Of a DNA stretch of 33,440 nt, positions 7,126 to 15,800 are shown in pieces. Under the pieces are notes generated by a model. The model was not told where the DNA came from. It did no database searches and saw only the letters and a list, made by a program, of their open reading frames with translations. The DNA is from Limisphaera sp. (GTDB lineage: Bacteria > Verrucomicrobiota > Verrucomicrobiia > Limisphaerales > Limisphaeraceae): NCBI GenBank assembly GCA_026417315.1, contig JAOADM010000013.1:1-33440 (forward strand), given 5' to 3'. The position numbers and the translations under genes are program-made. Position 1 is the stretch's first letter, and each line of letters opens with the position of its first letter.

Positions 7126-9201
7126 ATGAACCGGATTCGTCTGTTACCGGAGACGCTGGCCAACCAGATCGCGGCCGGCGAAGTCATCGAGCGACCGGCC
7201 AGCGTGGTGAAAGAACTCATTGAAAACGCGCTGGACGCCGACGCACGCCGCATTGTGGTGGAGATTCAGGCCGGAGGCCGGAGTCTGATCCGCGTCTCCG
7301 ACGACGGCATCGGGATGAGCCGGGACGACGCGCTGTTGTGTCTCGAGCGGCATGCCACCAGCAAAATCCGGTCGCTGGAGGACCTGATGGCGATTCGGAC
7401 GCTGGGGTTCCGGGGAGAGGCGCTCCCCAGCATCGCCAGCGTGAGCCGGCTGACCCTGACCACGCGGGAACGCGACAGTGACCAACCCGAGGGAACGCAA
7501 GTGCTGGTGACGGGGGGACGGATCGTCGATGTGCGAGCCGCGGGCACGGCGCCGGGCACCACCGTGGAGGTCCGCCAGCTTTTCTTCAACGTGCCCGCGC
7601 GGCGCAAATTCCTGCGCAGCGACGAGACCGAGGCTGCGCACGTGCAACACTGCGTGCTGCTGGCGGCACTGGCCTGGCCGGAGGTGGCCTTTACCTTCAT
7701 CAAGGACGGACGGACCCTCTGGCAATTGCCGGCGGTGCCCTGCGGCCCGGATCCGCAAACCCGGCGGGCGGCCCTGCGGGAACGGCTCCGTGCCCTTTAC
7801 GGCACGGGCGAAGCTCTTCTCGAGGTCGAGTTCGCCGCGCCTTTGGACGAGCGTCCCTCTGCCAGCCCGGCTGAAGTCGTGTCGAGTCCCGAGCCCTCTG
7901 CGTTGTTGCGCGTGTGGGGATTCATTGGCGCTCCGGGCGTGTCGCGGGCCACTCGGGCCGATCAACACCTGTTTGTCAATCGCCGGCCCGTCGAGAGCCG
8001 CACCCTCAACCACGCGCTGTTGGAAGGCTACCACACCGCCCTGATGAAGGGGCGCTACCCGGTCTGCTGTCTGTTTCTTGAGCTGGACCCGGCCGCGGTG
8101 GACGTAAACATTCACCCGGCCAAACGGGAGGTGAAGTTTCACCGCGAATGGGCCGTGCGCCATGCGGTGACTCAGGCGGTCCGGCAAACCCTGCTTGCGT
8201 TTCACTCGGCCCCGGGCCGGGCAGTGGGGCAGGCGACGACCTCGGGGGTTTCCACCCCCTCGCTCCCTGTCAAACGAGAAGAATCGGCTTTGCCCGGTCT
8301 GAAGACGGATCCGCAAACCCCCACCCCGTCGCAAAGCGCGGAGGCCGGTCCCGGAGTGGGGAGCTTCGGTTTCGACGTGGCCATGCCTGGCGCGACGTCG
8401 ACCACCCGGATGGCTCCGGCTCGGGCTTCAGCTCCGGCACAACCGGGTGCGACCGTTGCGGTGCCCTCGGTGTTTTCTCCGGCGCCCGTCTCCGGACCCG
8501 GGGCCGGTGCCGAGCCCTCGGCCCCATCTTCGACCGTCGTTACCCCGCCGCGGCCGGAAAGGGTTGCCCCGGGCGGTTCGCCGGCCGGGCCCGACCTTCA
8601 GCCCGTGCCCTTGCTGGAGGTGCCGCTGCGATTTCTTGGGGTTTTGGGCCGACTGTACGTGCTGTTCGAGTCCGATCGCGGGCTGGTGTTGATGGACCAA
8701 CATGCGGCGCATGAACGGGTGTTGTTCGAAGAGATGTTGGACCGCCTCGAGCGGGAGGGGCAGGCCCCGTCGCAGAAACTGTTGTTGCCCGAAGCGGTCG
8801 AGCTGCCCGCACGCGATGCCGCCTTTCTGCGCGAGCAACTCGGCGTGTTGAACCGGCTCGGCGTCGGCTTGAGCGAGTTCGGCACCCGCACCTTCCTGCT
8901 CGATGCCCTGCCCCCCTTTGTGAAAGTGCCGGATCCGCGTCGGTTTTTGCTCGATCTGGTGGACGAGCTGCGGGTGTCCGGCCAGGAACTCAATGTACTG
9001 CGGCTGGGCGAGCCCGTGGTCGCCAAAACGGTCTGCCGCCACGCCGTCAAGGCGCGTGACCCCCTGGAGGAGCCGGAACTGCGGAACCTGTTGGAGAGTC
9101 TGCGCCGCTGTCGCATGCCGTACACTTGCCCCCACGGACGGCCCACGCTCATCGAGCTGAGCTATCGCGAGTTGGAGCGGAAGTTCGGTCGGGTGACCTG
9201 A
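7126..9201 (+). CDS. mutL: DNA mismatch repair protein MutL (endonuclease type)
   Basis: A 691-residue MutL that couples MutS mismatch recognition to strand removal. The N-terminal GHKL ATPase is clear: Glu30 and Asn34 in VVKELIENALDADA, DDGIGM, and GFRGEALPSIASVSRL. The transducer domain follows (QHLFVNRRPVES, VDVNIHPAKREVKFH). Residues about 365-505 are a Pro/Ala-rich linker. The C-terminal domain carries DQHAAHERVLFEE, matching the DQHA(x)2E(x)4E metal site, plus VCRHAVKA and CPHGRP. It is therefore a nicking MutL like that of Bacillus, not the MutH-dependent Escherichia coli type. The start at 7126 (MNRIRLLPETLANQIAAGEV) matches the family; an ATG at 7060 would add 22 residues of unconserved sequence. 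It is convergent with the prenyltransferase gene. Confidence 0.95.
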   Translation: MNRIRLLPETLANQIAAGEVIERPASVVKELIENALDADARRIVVEIQAGGRSLIRVSDDGIGMSRDDALLCLERHATSKIRSLEDLMAIRTLGFRGEALPSIASVSRLTLTTRERDSDQPEGTQVLVTGGRIVDVRAAGTAPGTTVEVRQLFFNVPARRKFLRSDETEAAHVQHCVLLAALAWPEVAFTFIKDGRTLWQLPAVPCGPDPQTRRAALRERLRALYGTGEALLEVEFAAPLDERPSASPAEVVSSPEPSALLRVWGFIGAPGVSRATRADQHLFVNRRPVESRTLNHALLEGYHTALMKGRYPVCCLFLELDPAAVDVNIHPAKREVKFHREWAVRHAVTQAVRQTLLAFHSAPGRAVGQATTSGVSTPSLPVKREESALPGLKTDPQTPTPSQSAEAGPGVGSFGFDVAMPGATSTTRMAPARASAPAQPGATVAVPSVFSPAPVSGPGAGAEPSAPSSTVVTPPRPERVAPGGSPAGPDLQPVPLLEVPLRFLGVLGRLYVLFESDRGLVLMDQHAAHERVLFEEMLDRLEREGQAPSQKLLLPEAVELPARDAAFLREQLGVLNRLGVGLSEFGTRTFLLDALPPFVKVPDPRRFLLDLVDELRVSGQELNVLRLGEPVVAKTVCRHAVKARDPLEEPELRNLLESLRRCRMPYTCPHGRPTLIELSYRELERKFGRVT

Positions 9202-9252
9202 GGCCGGCTGCGCCGCCCGGGGCAGGAACCCGGAGCCGGGCCGGGGGATGGG

Positions 9253-10182
9253 TCAATGATCCCGGCGCAGAAGGAACTCGGCCAGGGCATGCAGGGCTGC
9301 GGCCTTCCGGCCGAAAGGCTCCAGCGCCGCAAAGGCGCGTCGAGTGAGAGTCTGCGCGATCTGGCGCGACCGTTCGAGTCCCACCAGCGCCGGATAGGTC
9401 GCCTTGCGGGCTTTCACATCCTTGCCGGCGGTCTTGCCCAGCTTCTCGCTCGTTTGCGTGACATCCAGGATGTCGTCGATCACCTGAAAGGCGAGCCCGA
9501 CATGGTATCCGAACCGGGTGAGCGCCTCCAACTGCCGCGCTGTACAGTTGGCGCTCATGCCGCCGAGCCGCACCGCGCAACAGAGCAGGGCCGAGGTTTT
9601 TCGCTCGTGGATGTACCGGAGCTGCCGCAACGGGATCTGTTTGCCTTCGCTCTCCAGATCGGCCACCTGCCCGGCGATCAACTGGCGCGAGCCTGCGGCC
9701 TCGGCCAGCTCGCGGATGATCCGCTCCGGAGGGTAGCGGGGCCAGCCGCGACACTGCGCGGCGATCTCGAAGGCCAGCGTCAGGAGCGCATCCCCCGCCA
9801 GCACGGCGATGCCTTCGCCGAACACCTTGTGACAGGTGGGGCGGCCCCGCCGGAAGTCGTCATTGTCCATGGCCGGGAGATCGTCGTGCACCAGCGAATA
9901 GGTGTGGATGCACTCGATGGCGCAGGCCAACGGCAGCGCCTCCTCCGGATCGCCCCCGCACGCCTCGGCCGCCGCCAGGCAGAGGATGGGCCGAATCCGC
10001 TTGCCGCCGGCGAACACCGAGTACCGCATGGCCCGGTGAATCGTGCTCGGCCGGGTGCTTTGCGGGGGTAAGAACCGGTGCAACCCGCGGTCCACCCACC
10101 GGCTTCGTTCGGTCAGATACCGTTGCAGATCGAAATCCCCGTGAGTGTTGGGGGGAGTCGATTGCGCATCCCGTGCAGCCAT
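9253..10182 (-). CDS. ispA: Polyprenyl diphosphate synthase (farnesyl/geranylgeranyl type)
   Basis: A 309-residue trans-isoprenyl diphosphate synthase that condenses isopentenyl diphosphate with allylic diphosphates, giving farnesyl (or geranylgeranyl) diphosphate for quinone, undecaprenyl and hopanoid or carotenoid synthesis. Seen directly: GGKRIRP (substrate Lys/Arg), the first aspartate-rich motif D100-D101-x-x-x-x-D106 in HDDLPAMDND, RRGRPTCHKVFGEGIAVLAGD, and the second motif D236-D237-x-x-D240 in FQVIDDILDVTQTSEKLGKTAGKD. The two-residue insertion in the first motif (DDxxxxD) is the bacterial FPP-synthase arrangement. Chain length cannot be settled by eye, so ispA is a best-fit symbol. 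The 51-base gap to mutL, which converges on it, holds no clear terminator. Confidence 0.88.
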   Translation of the reverse strand: MAARDAQSTPPNTHGDFDLQRYLTERSRWVDRGLHRFLPPQSTRPSTIHRAMRYSVFAGGKRIRPILCLAAAEACGGDPEEALPLACAIECIHTYSLVHDDLPAMDNDDFRRGRPTCHKVFGEGIAVLAGDALLTLAFEIAAQCRGWPRYPPERIIRELAEAAGSRQLIAGQVADLESEGKQIPLRQLRYIHERKTSALLCCAVRLGGMSANCTARQLEALTRFGYHVGLAFQVIDDILDVTQTSEKLGKTAGKDVKARKATYPALVGLERSRQIAQTLTRRAFAALEPFGRKAAALHALAEFLLRRDH

Positions 10183-10511
10183 GCAGGTTCAGTAAACGAG
10201 CCCGACCCTGCCGGGGCAAGCCGAATCGGGGAAACACGGTCGCCCTCGGAACGTCGTTTGCGCCGGGTCAAAACCGTGAGTGCCCCGGACCTCTTCCATG
10301 CCGGCCCCGGGCATGCAGACACTCCGGATTCTCCGGGAAGATGCTGTCCGACCGGGAGCCGCGAGTGGGATCCAGCGGTGGCCCGCCGACACGCTGGCAG
10401 GTTGCGTCGCGGCTGGTCTTGTGGCATTCATTAGCTGCCATGCAAACGCCGAACCAGAATCCGTCCCGGGCAACGACCAAGCCCTGTGCCTCCTCTCCCG
10501 CCGAACCTCGA
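10183..10511. other. Divergent intergenic region between ispA and the aldo/keto reductase
   Basis: The frame of the plus-strand reductase is open through this stretch back to 10173, so part of it could be coding if translation starts early (in-frame ATG at 10440). Nothing protein-like is seen before 10512, and no clear promoter boxes were found for either gene. Confidence 0.4.
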
Positions 10512-11423
10512 ATGAGACGTCGCGAGTTTTTGCGGCGCACCGCGTTGGCGGCTGGACTGGTGGCCCTCACCGGCCCGTGGCTGCGGGCCGAGGAATCACA
10601 ACCGCGCCGTTTCGATCCCTTCGAAACCGTGACGCTGGGCAAGTCAGGGATTCGCACCTCGCGGTTTTCCCTGGGCACCGGCATGCGCGGCGGGAATCGC
10701 CAGTCCAACCACACCCGCATGGGCCGGGAAAAACTTCAGGCCCTGATTCGCGAGTCCTACGAACGCGGCACCCGTTTGTTCGATCTGGCCGACCTGTACG
10801 GCACGCATCCGTACCTCATTCCGGCCCTGGAGGGCGTGCCGCGGGACCGCTATCAGATCGTCACCAAGATCTGGTTCCAGCCCGGCGGCATTCCGGAACC
10901 CGAACGACCCGATGCCGATGTGGTGGTGGAGCGGTTCCTCCGGGAGCTCAAAACCGATTACATCGACCTGGTCCTGCTGCACTGCGTAACCTCGCCGAAC
11001 TGGCCCAGGGAACTGAGCAAACAAATGGAGATCCTGGCCCGGCTGAAGGAGAAGGGCATCATTCGTGCCCACGGCGTCTCCTGCCATTCGCTGGAGGCAT
11101 TGAAGGCAGCCGCCGAGGAGCCGTGGGTGGATTCCGTGCACGCGCGCATCAACCCCTTCCAGATGAGCATGGACGGTCCGCCCGATGAGGTGGTGCCGGT
11201 GTTGCGCAAAATCAAAGCCGCGGGCAAGGGCATCGTGGGCATGAAGCTGGTGGGCGAAGGCCGGTTGCGGAACGACCCGGACAAGCGGGATGAATCGATC
11301 CGGTTTGTGCTGGGCCTGGGGTGCGTGGACGTGATGACCGTCGGTTGCGAAACCATTCAGGAGGTGGACGACTTCACTGAACGGGTGCGCAAGGTGCCGA
11401 GGCCGGCTCAAGCGGCGGCGTAA
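10512..11423 (+). CDS. Aldo/keto reductase with Tat signal peptide
   Basis: A 303-residue NAD(P)H-dependent oxidoreductase-family protein. The start at 10512 puts a twin-arginine signal at the very N-terminus (MRRREFLRRTALAAGLVALT), so the enzyme is probably folded with its cofactor in the cytoplasm and exported to the periplasm. An in-frame ATG at 10440 would add 24 residues; neither start has a good Shine-Dalgarno. The aldo/keto reductase tetrad is complete: Asp91 and Tyr96 in FDLADLYG, Lys119 in IVTKIWF and His157 in LVLLHCVT. GIIRAHGVSCHS and the C-terminal VDVMTVGCET match the family. It lacks the C-terminal Cys motif of ferredoxin-like fusions. Tat-exported members are common in Verrucomicrobiota and Planctomycetota; substrate unknown. 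Confidence 0.86.
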   Translation: MRRREFLRRTALAAGLVALTGPWLRAEESQPRRFDPFETVTLGKSGIRTSRFSLGTGMRGGNRQSNHTRMGREKLQALIRESYERGTRLFDLADLYGTHPYLIPALEGVPRDRYQIVTKIWFQPGGIPEPERPDADVVVERFLRELKTDYIDLVLLHCVTSPNWPRELSKQMEILARLKEKGIIRAHGVSCHSLEALKAAAEEPWVDSVHARINPFQMSMDGPPDEVVPVLRKIKAAGKGIVGMKLVGEGRLRNDPDKRDESIRFVLGLGCVDVMTVGCETIQEVDDFTERVRKVPRPAQAAA

Positions 11424-11829
11424 CGTTCAACTTGTCTGCCCGCGCCACCCGGCGTGGAGCGCCCGTGGAGCGCCCACGCTCACGGTCCGAGCTGCGGCCC
11501 ACGGGCCTCCGGCACCCACCGGACAGGCGGAAAGGGGGCGTTCGGTGTCCGGCCGGCGCCCGGCGACGGCTTTTTCGGGGCCTCATGCCGGCGGGCAGGC
11601 GGAGCCGTTCCGGCCCAAGGGCGCCCACATGGACAACCCGCACGCGAGGAAGCCCCGGTGTGTTTGCCCGAGTTCCCCCGGGGCGGCCGAGGGGTTGCCT
11701 GCGTTTGGCAGTGGCCAAAACGAACAGGCATTGGTAGGTTATCGTGCCATGGATGAGCGAACGGCAGGCCAGGGCAACGCCGTTCGCGGCAACCCGGAGA
11801 ACGCGTGGCGACCGCCGCGCCCGTGAGCC
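11424..11829. other. Intergenic region before the WXG100/FtsK cluster
   Basis: About 400 bases with no gene, terminator or clear promoter seen. The control region of the four-gene cluster downstream should lie here, but no boxes stand out. Confidence 0.45.
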
Positions 11830-12102
11830 ATGCCACAAGCCATCATCGATCCGGAGGAAGTGCGCAGGTTCGCCGAGGAGCTGAAACGGTTCAACCTCGA
11901 GCTGCAGAACCGCATGTCGGCCTTGCAGGCTCGCTTCGCGGCCCTGGGCGACACCTGGCAGGATCAGGAGCACGCCAAGTTTGCCGAGGAATTCCGCGAT
12001 ACGATGAAGGTCCTGCGCCGGTTTATCGAAGCCTCCAACCGTCAGGCCCCGTTCCTCCTGCGCAAGGCCCAGCGCATCGAGGAATACCTCAAACAGCACT
12101 GA
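11830..12102 (+). CDS. WXG100-like small helical protein
   Basis: A 90-residue, all-helical protein with the size and pattern of a WXG100 (ESAT-6/YukE-type) substrate or partner: helix one at about 7-38 (VRRFAEELKRFNLELQNRMS), a turn centred on GDTWQDQ, and helix two at about 45-88. The usual Trp-x-Gly is Trp-Gln-Asp here, followed by a W-x-D-x5-F-x3-F spacing. The same spacing occurs in the 68-residue protein encoded at 12663-12869. No signal peptide, as usual for this family. First gene of a packed cluster ending in an FtsK/SpoIIIE ATPase, the motor class that exports WXG100 proteins, which supports the assignment. The change from WxG to WxD means the family call rests on size, helix pattern and context. 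Confidence 0.65.
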   Translation: MPQAIIDPEEVRRFAEELKRFNLELQNRMSALQARFAALGDTWQDQEHAKFAEEFRDTMKVLRRFIEASNRQAPFLLRKAQRIEEYLKQH

Positions 12103-12105
12103 CCC

Positions 12106-12666
12106 ATGGCAGACCAGGCCAGGGTTACCTCCCTGGAGGCCATCGAGGCCTTTCGGAATCAGATGATCCTGTTCCGCGAGCGGGCAGGGCGGGTCCTCGA
12201 CGAGGTGACCGAGCATCTCGCCCGGACGCGCAACTGGTTGGAGCAGGACCGCGCGACGCACTGGCAGCACGAGATCCGTCGCCTGCAACGGGAGCTGGAG
12301 CAGCGACAGCAGGAGCTTTTCAGCGCCCGGCTCTCGGCCTTTCGCGACACGCCGCTGGCGGAACAGGTGGCCGTCCAGCGCGCCCGCCAGGCGCTGGAAT
12401 CTGCTCAGGATCGCGCCCGCCGCGTGCGTTTCTGGCAACAGCAGTTCGAGCCCCGCGTGCAACCGCTGGCGCGGCAAATCGAGAAACTGCGCAGTCATCT
12501 CAACCAGGACCTGGCCCGTGCCCTGGCTTACCTCACCGAGATCCATCGCACCCTTGCCGCTTACGCGGAGTTGGAACCCGGTTCGGCTTCGCTCTCCCGG
12601 CCCGCCCCCGAGCCGCCTCCGGCACCTGCCACCGATCCAACCTCATCGGGACCGTCCCAGCCATGA
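12106..12666 (+). CDS. Coiled-coil protein of the WXG100/FtsK cluster
   Basis: A 186-residue protein starting three bases after the previous stop. Residues about 10-165 are almost entirely amphipathic helix rich in Glu, Gln, Arg and Leu (RRLQRELEQRQQELFSARLS, RQIEKLRSHLNQDLARALAY), typical of a long coiled coil. The last 30 residues are Pro/Ala/Ser-rich and probably disordered. There is no signal peptide or membrane segment, so it is cytoplasmic or an exported helical substrate. A W-L-E-Q-D stretch at about residue 43 may mark a distant relation to its WXG100-like neighbours. I do not recognise the family. Position suggests a chaperone, a scaffold, or a LXG-like secreted protein of the same machine. 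Its stop overlaps the next start in ATGA. Confidence 0.6.
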   Translation: MADQARVTSLEAIEAFRNQMILFRERAGRVLDEVTEHLARTRNWLEQDRATHWQHEIRRLQRELEQRQQELFSARLSAFRDTPLAEQVAVQRARQALESAQDRARRVRFWQQQFEPRVQPLARQIEKLRSHLNQDLARALAYLTEIHRTLAAYAELEPGSASLSRPAPEPPPAPATDPTSSGPSQP

Positions 12667-12869
12667 CCGGTGCACAAAATCGTCTGCTCGGCCTGCTGAA
12701 GGATTTGCAGGCTCACTGGGACCGAACCCGGGAGTGCTGGCGAGATGACAAAGCGCTCGAGTTCGAACAGCGCTTCCTCAACGAGCTGACCAGCCAGGTC
12801 AACCAAACCATCGCTGCGTTGGATACCCTGGAACGTGTGCTGCAACAAATCCGTCGCGACTGTGAATAG
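12663..12869 (+). CDS. Second small WXG100-like protein
   Basis: A 68-residue helical protein whose ATG overlaps the previous stop (ATGA), a sign of translational coupling. It reads as two helices (about 3-22 and 28-66) around a C-W-R-D turn. The spacing W-x-D-x5-F-x3-F (W26-R-D-D-K-A-L-E-F-E-Q-R-F) is identical to that in the 90-residue protein at 11830, so the two may be a pair, as ESAT-6/CFP-10 are. It is shorter than the normal 100 residues. The following ATPase gene starts inside its 3' end. Function is inferred from context only. Confidence 0.6.
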   Translation: MTGAQNRLLGLLKDLQAHWDRTRECWRDDKALEFEQRFLNELTSQVNQTIAALDTLERVLQQIRRDCE

Positions 12870-15800
12870 TCCTCTTGTGGGTACGGCCGAGACGTTGGCC
12901 CTGCTGGAGCGCCTGCGCACCACGGTGCAGGAACTGGCGCGCCAGGCGGAGCATTTGGACCGTGATCTCGGCTCGCGCAGTCACCGCGTGCGCTACCAGC
13001 GCGACGAGGCACTCCGCGTGGCCCGCGAACAATACGAGGCCGCCCGCGCCCGCCTGGAGGCCCACGCCCGCGAACGGCGTCTGCACCTGGAGCGGACCCA
13101 TCAACATCGGGAACGCCGCATCCTTCAGGCGCTGGAGAAGGAACGCCAGCGCCTGAAGGACCGCATCGAGGCCGAAGCGGGTCGCGCCACATTCGAAATC
13201 CAACGGGCCCAGCTCGATGCCGATCGTCGCCGCGACGAGGAGCTGGCCTCCGCACGACAAGCCCATCAGGCTCTCCTGGAGCGGATGACCGAGGCTCAGG
13301 CCCGGTACCAACAGCGTCTTCATCTGGTCCAGCTCCTTTTCAGCCCCTACCCCGGTCTGGCGCGCCAATGCCTGACGGCCGGGCCCACCCCGCCCACGTC
13401 CGCAGTCGAAGGCCTGGACGCGGTCAGCTTTTGGTCGGGTTTCCAGGGACGTCTGGCAGGAGTTGACGCGCTGGTCCGGCAAACGCGTCGTTTGATTCTG
13501 CCCGTGCTCTTCCGCTACTGCCCGTGGTGGCTGGGGCTTTTGCTGGGCATTGTGCTGCCGGCCCTGGGGATCTTCGGCGTGGCGCGGCGCGGGCCGGCAG
13601 AGCTGAGCCCTGTGCACTGGGCGGTTTGGAGCGGCGCCCTCGTGTTCTGGTTGGGCTTGTACGGACTGAGCCGGGGCTTGGCCCGGCCGCGTGCCGAGAA
13701 AATGGCGCGCGCGCTGGCCGAGTTGGACGGATGGCTGGAACAATTCGCGCAATCGGCTGAAACCGCCCATCAGTCGGAGCTTGCATCCATCCAGGCCAGG
13801 CATGCCCGGACCGTGGAGGTGTTGAACGAGCGATGGCGTCAGCTCCGGAAGCAGACCCAACAACAGCAGCAGGAGGCCCTCGAGGCCCTCGAAGCCCGGG
13901 GCCGGCGCGCCCAACAGCGCAACGACACGCTGACCCGTACGCGACTGCAGCAACTGGAAGCAGACGTGGCCCGTCAGCAGGCCCGGATGGAATCCGAGTA
14001 CGAGCAACAACGCCAGTCCCTCGAGGAGAGCACCCGGCAGCAACTCCAACGCCTGCAGCAAGCCCGTGAAACGGGCTGGAACGAGATTCGCCGGCAGTGG
14101 CACGACGTCGTTCTGCCGTTGGTCGCCCAACTGCGCGCCGCTGCGGCGGCAGCCGAAGTCGCCTTTCCGCCCTGGACCGACCCCCGTTGGTCGGACTGGA
14201 CTCCGCCGGAGGATTTCCTGCATGCCGCTCCCTACGGACACTTGGACGTGGACCTCGCCACTTTTTGCGGCGTCAATCTGGCCGACAAAGGGCTTCCTCT
14301 TCCGGAGCCCCAGCAGCTGCGTTTACCGCTGCTGCTGACCGTGCCGCACGAGGCCTCGCTTTTGTTGGAGACCGGTCAGGCCGAAACGGAGCCCGCCCTG
14401 GCCACACTGAACAATCTCATTCTTCGCCTGCTCACCAGCGCCCCACCCGGCCGCCTCGCCTTCACCATCCTGGACCCGGTGGGCCTCGGGCAGAACTTCG
14501 CCGGCATCATGCACCTGGCCGATTACGAGGACCGCCTGATCCACGGGCGCATCTGGACCCAGCCCGCCCACATCGAAGAACGGCTGGCCGAACTGAACGA
14601 ACACGTCGAGAAGGTCACCCAGATGTACCTGCGGAACGAATATGCGACCCTGGCCGAGTACAACGCCCAGGCGGGCCGGCTGGCCGAGAAGTACCATTTC
14701 CTGGTGGTGGCGCATTTTCCCGTGAATTTCTCGGATCTGGCGGTCAAGCGCCTGCAGAGCCTGGCAGCCAGCGGCCCGCGTTGCGGGGTGCATGTGCTGC
14801 TGCACTGGGACCAGCGCCGCACGCCGCCGGTGGAACTGGTGCCCGAGGAACTTCGCAAATACGCGCGCTGTCTGGTCCAACGGTCGGGGCGCTTTCTGCT
14901 GGCCGGCGCCGACCACGAGGGGCTCCGGCTGGAGCTGGAAGCGCCGCCGCCGCCCGAGATTGCCACTCCGCTGCTCCACCGCATCGGCCAAAACAGTCGG
15001 GATGCCTACCGGGTCGAAACCCCGTTTGTGGAGGCGGCCCCCTCGGAGGACCGGTACTGGTCGGGCGATGCCACCGACGAGCTGCGGGTGCCGATTGGGC
15101 GCACGGGGGCTACCAAGCTGCAATACCTCTGCCTGGGACAGGGCACCCGGCAGCACGGGCTGGTGGCGGGCAAGACCGGCTCGGGCAAGTCCACGCTGTT
15201 CCACGTCATCATCACCAACCTGGCCTTGTGGTACAGCCCGGACGAAATCGAGTTCTACCTCGTGGACTTCAAGAAGGGCGTGGAGTTCAAATGCTATGCG
15301 GCTCATCGGCTGCCGCACGCCCGCGTGGTGGCCATTGAAAGCGATCGGGAGTTCGGTCTCAGCGTGCTGCATCGCGTGGACGAGGAACTGCGCCGGCGGG
15401 GCGACCTGTTCCGCCAGCTGGGAGTTCAAGATTTGCCGGGGTACCGCCGGGCCGGGGGCCGGGAGACGCTGCCGCGCGTGTTGCTGTTGATCGACGAGTT
15501 CCAGGAGTTCTTCGTGGAGGACGATCGCATTGCCCAGAGTGCGGCCCTGTTGCTGGATCGCATCGTGCGGCAGGGCCGCGCTTTCGGGATTCATGTGTTG
15601 CTCGGTTCGCAAACCCTGGGCGGAGCCTATACGCTGGCCCGTTCGACCATGGGGCAGATGGTTGTGCGGATTGCGCTGCAATGCAACGAGGCCGACGCGC
15701 TTTTGATCATGAACGAGGACAATCCCGCGCCCCGATTGCTCAGCCGGCCGGGCGAGGCCATTTACAACGACGAGGGCGGAGCCCTGCAGGGCAACAGTCC

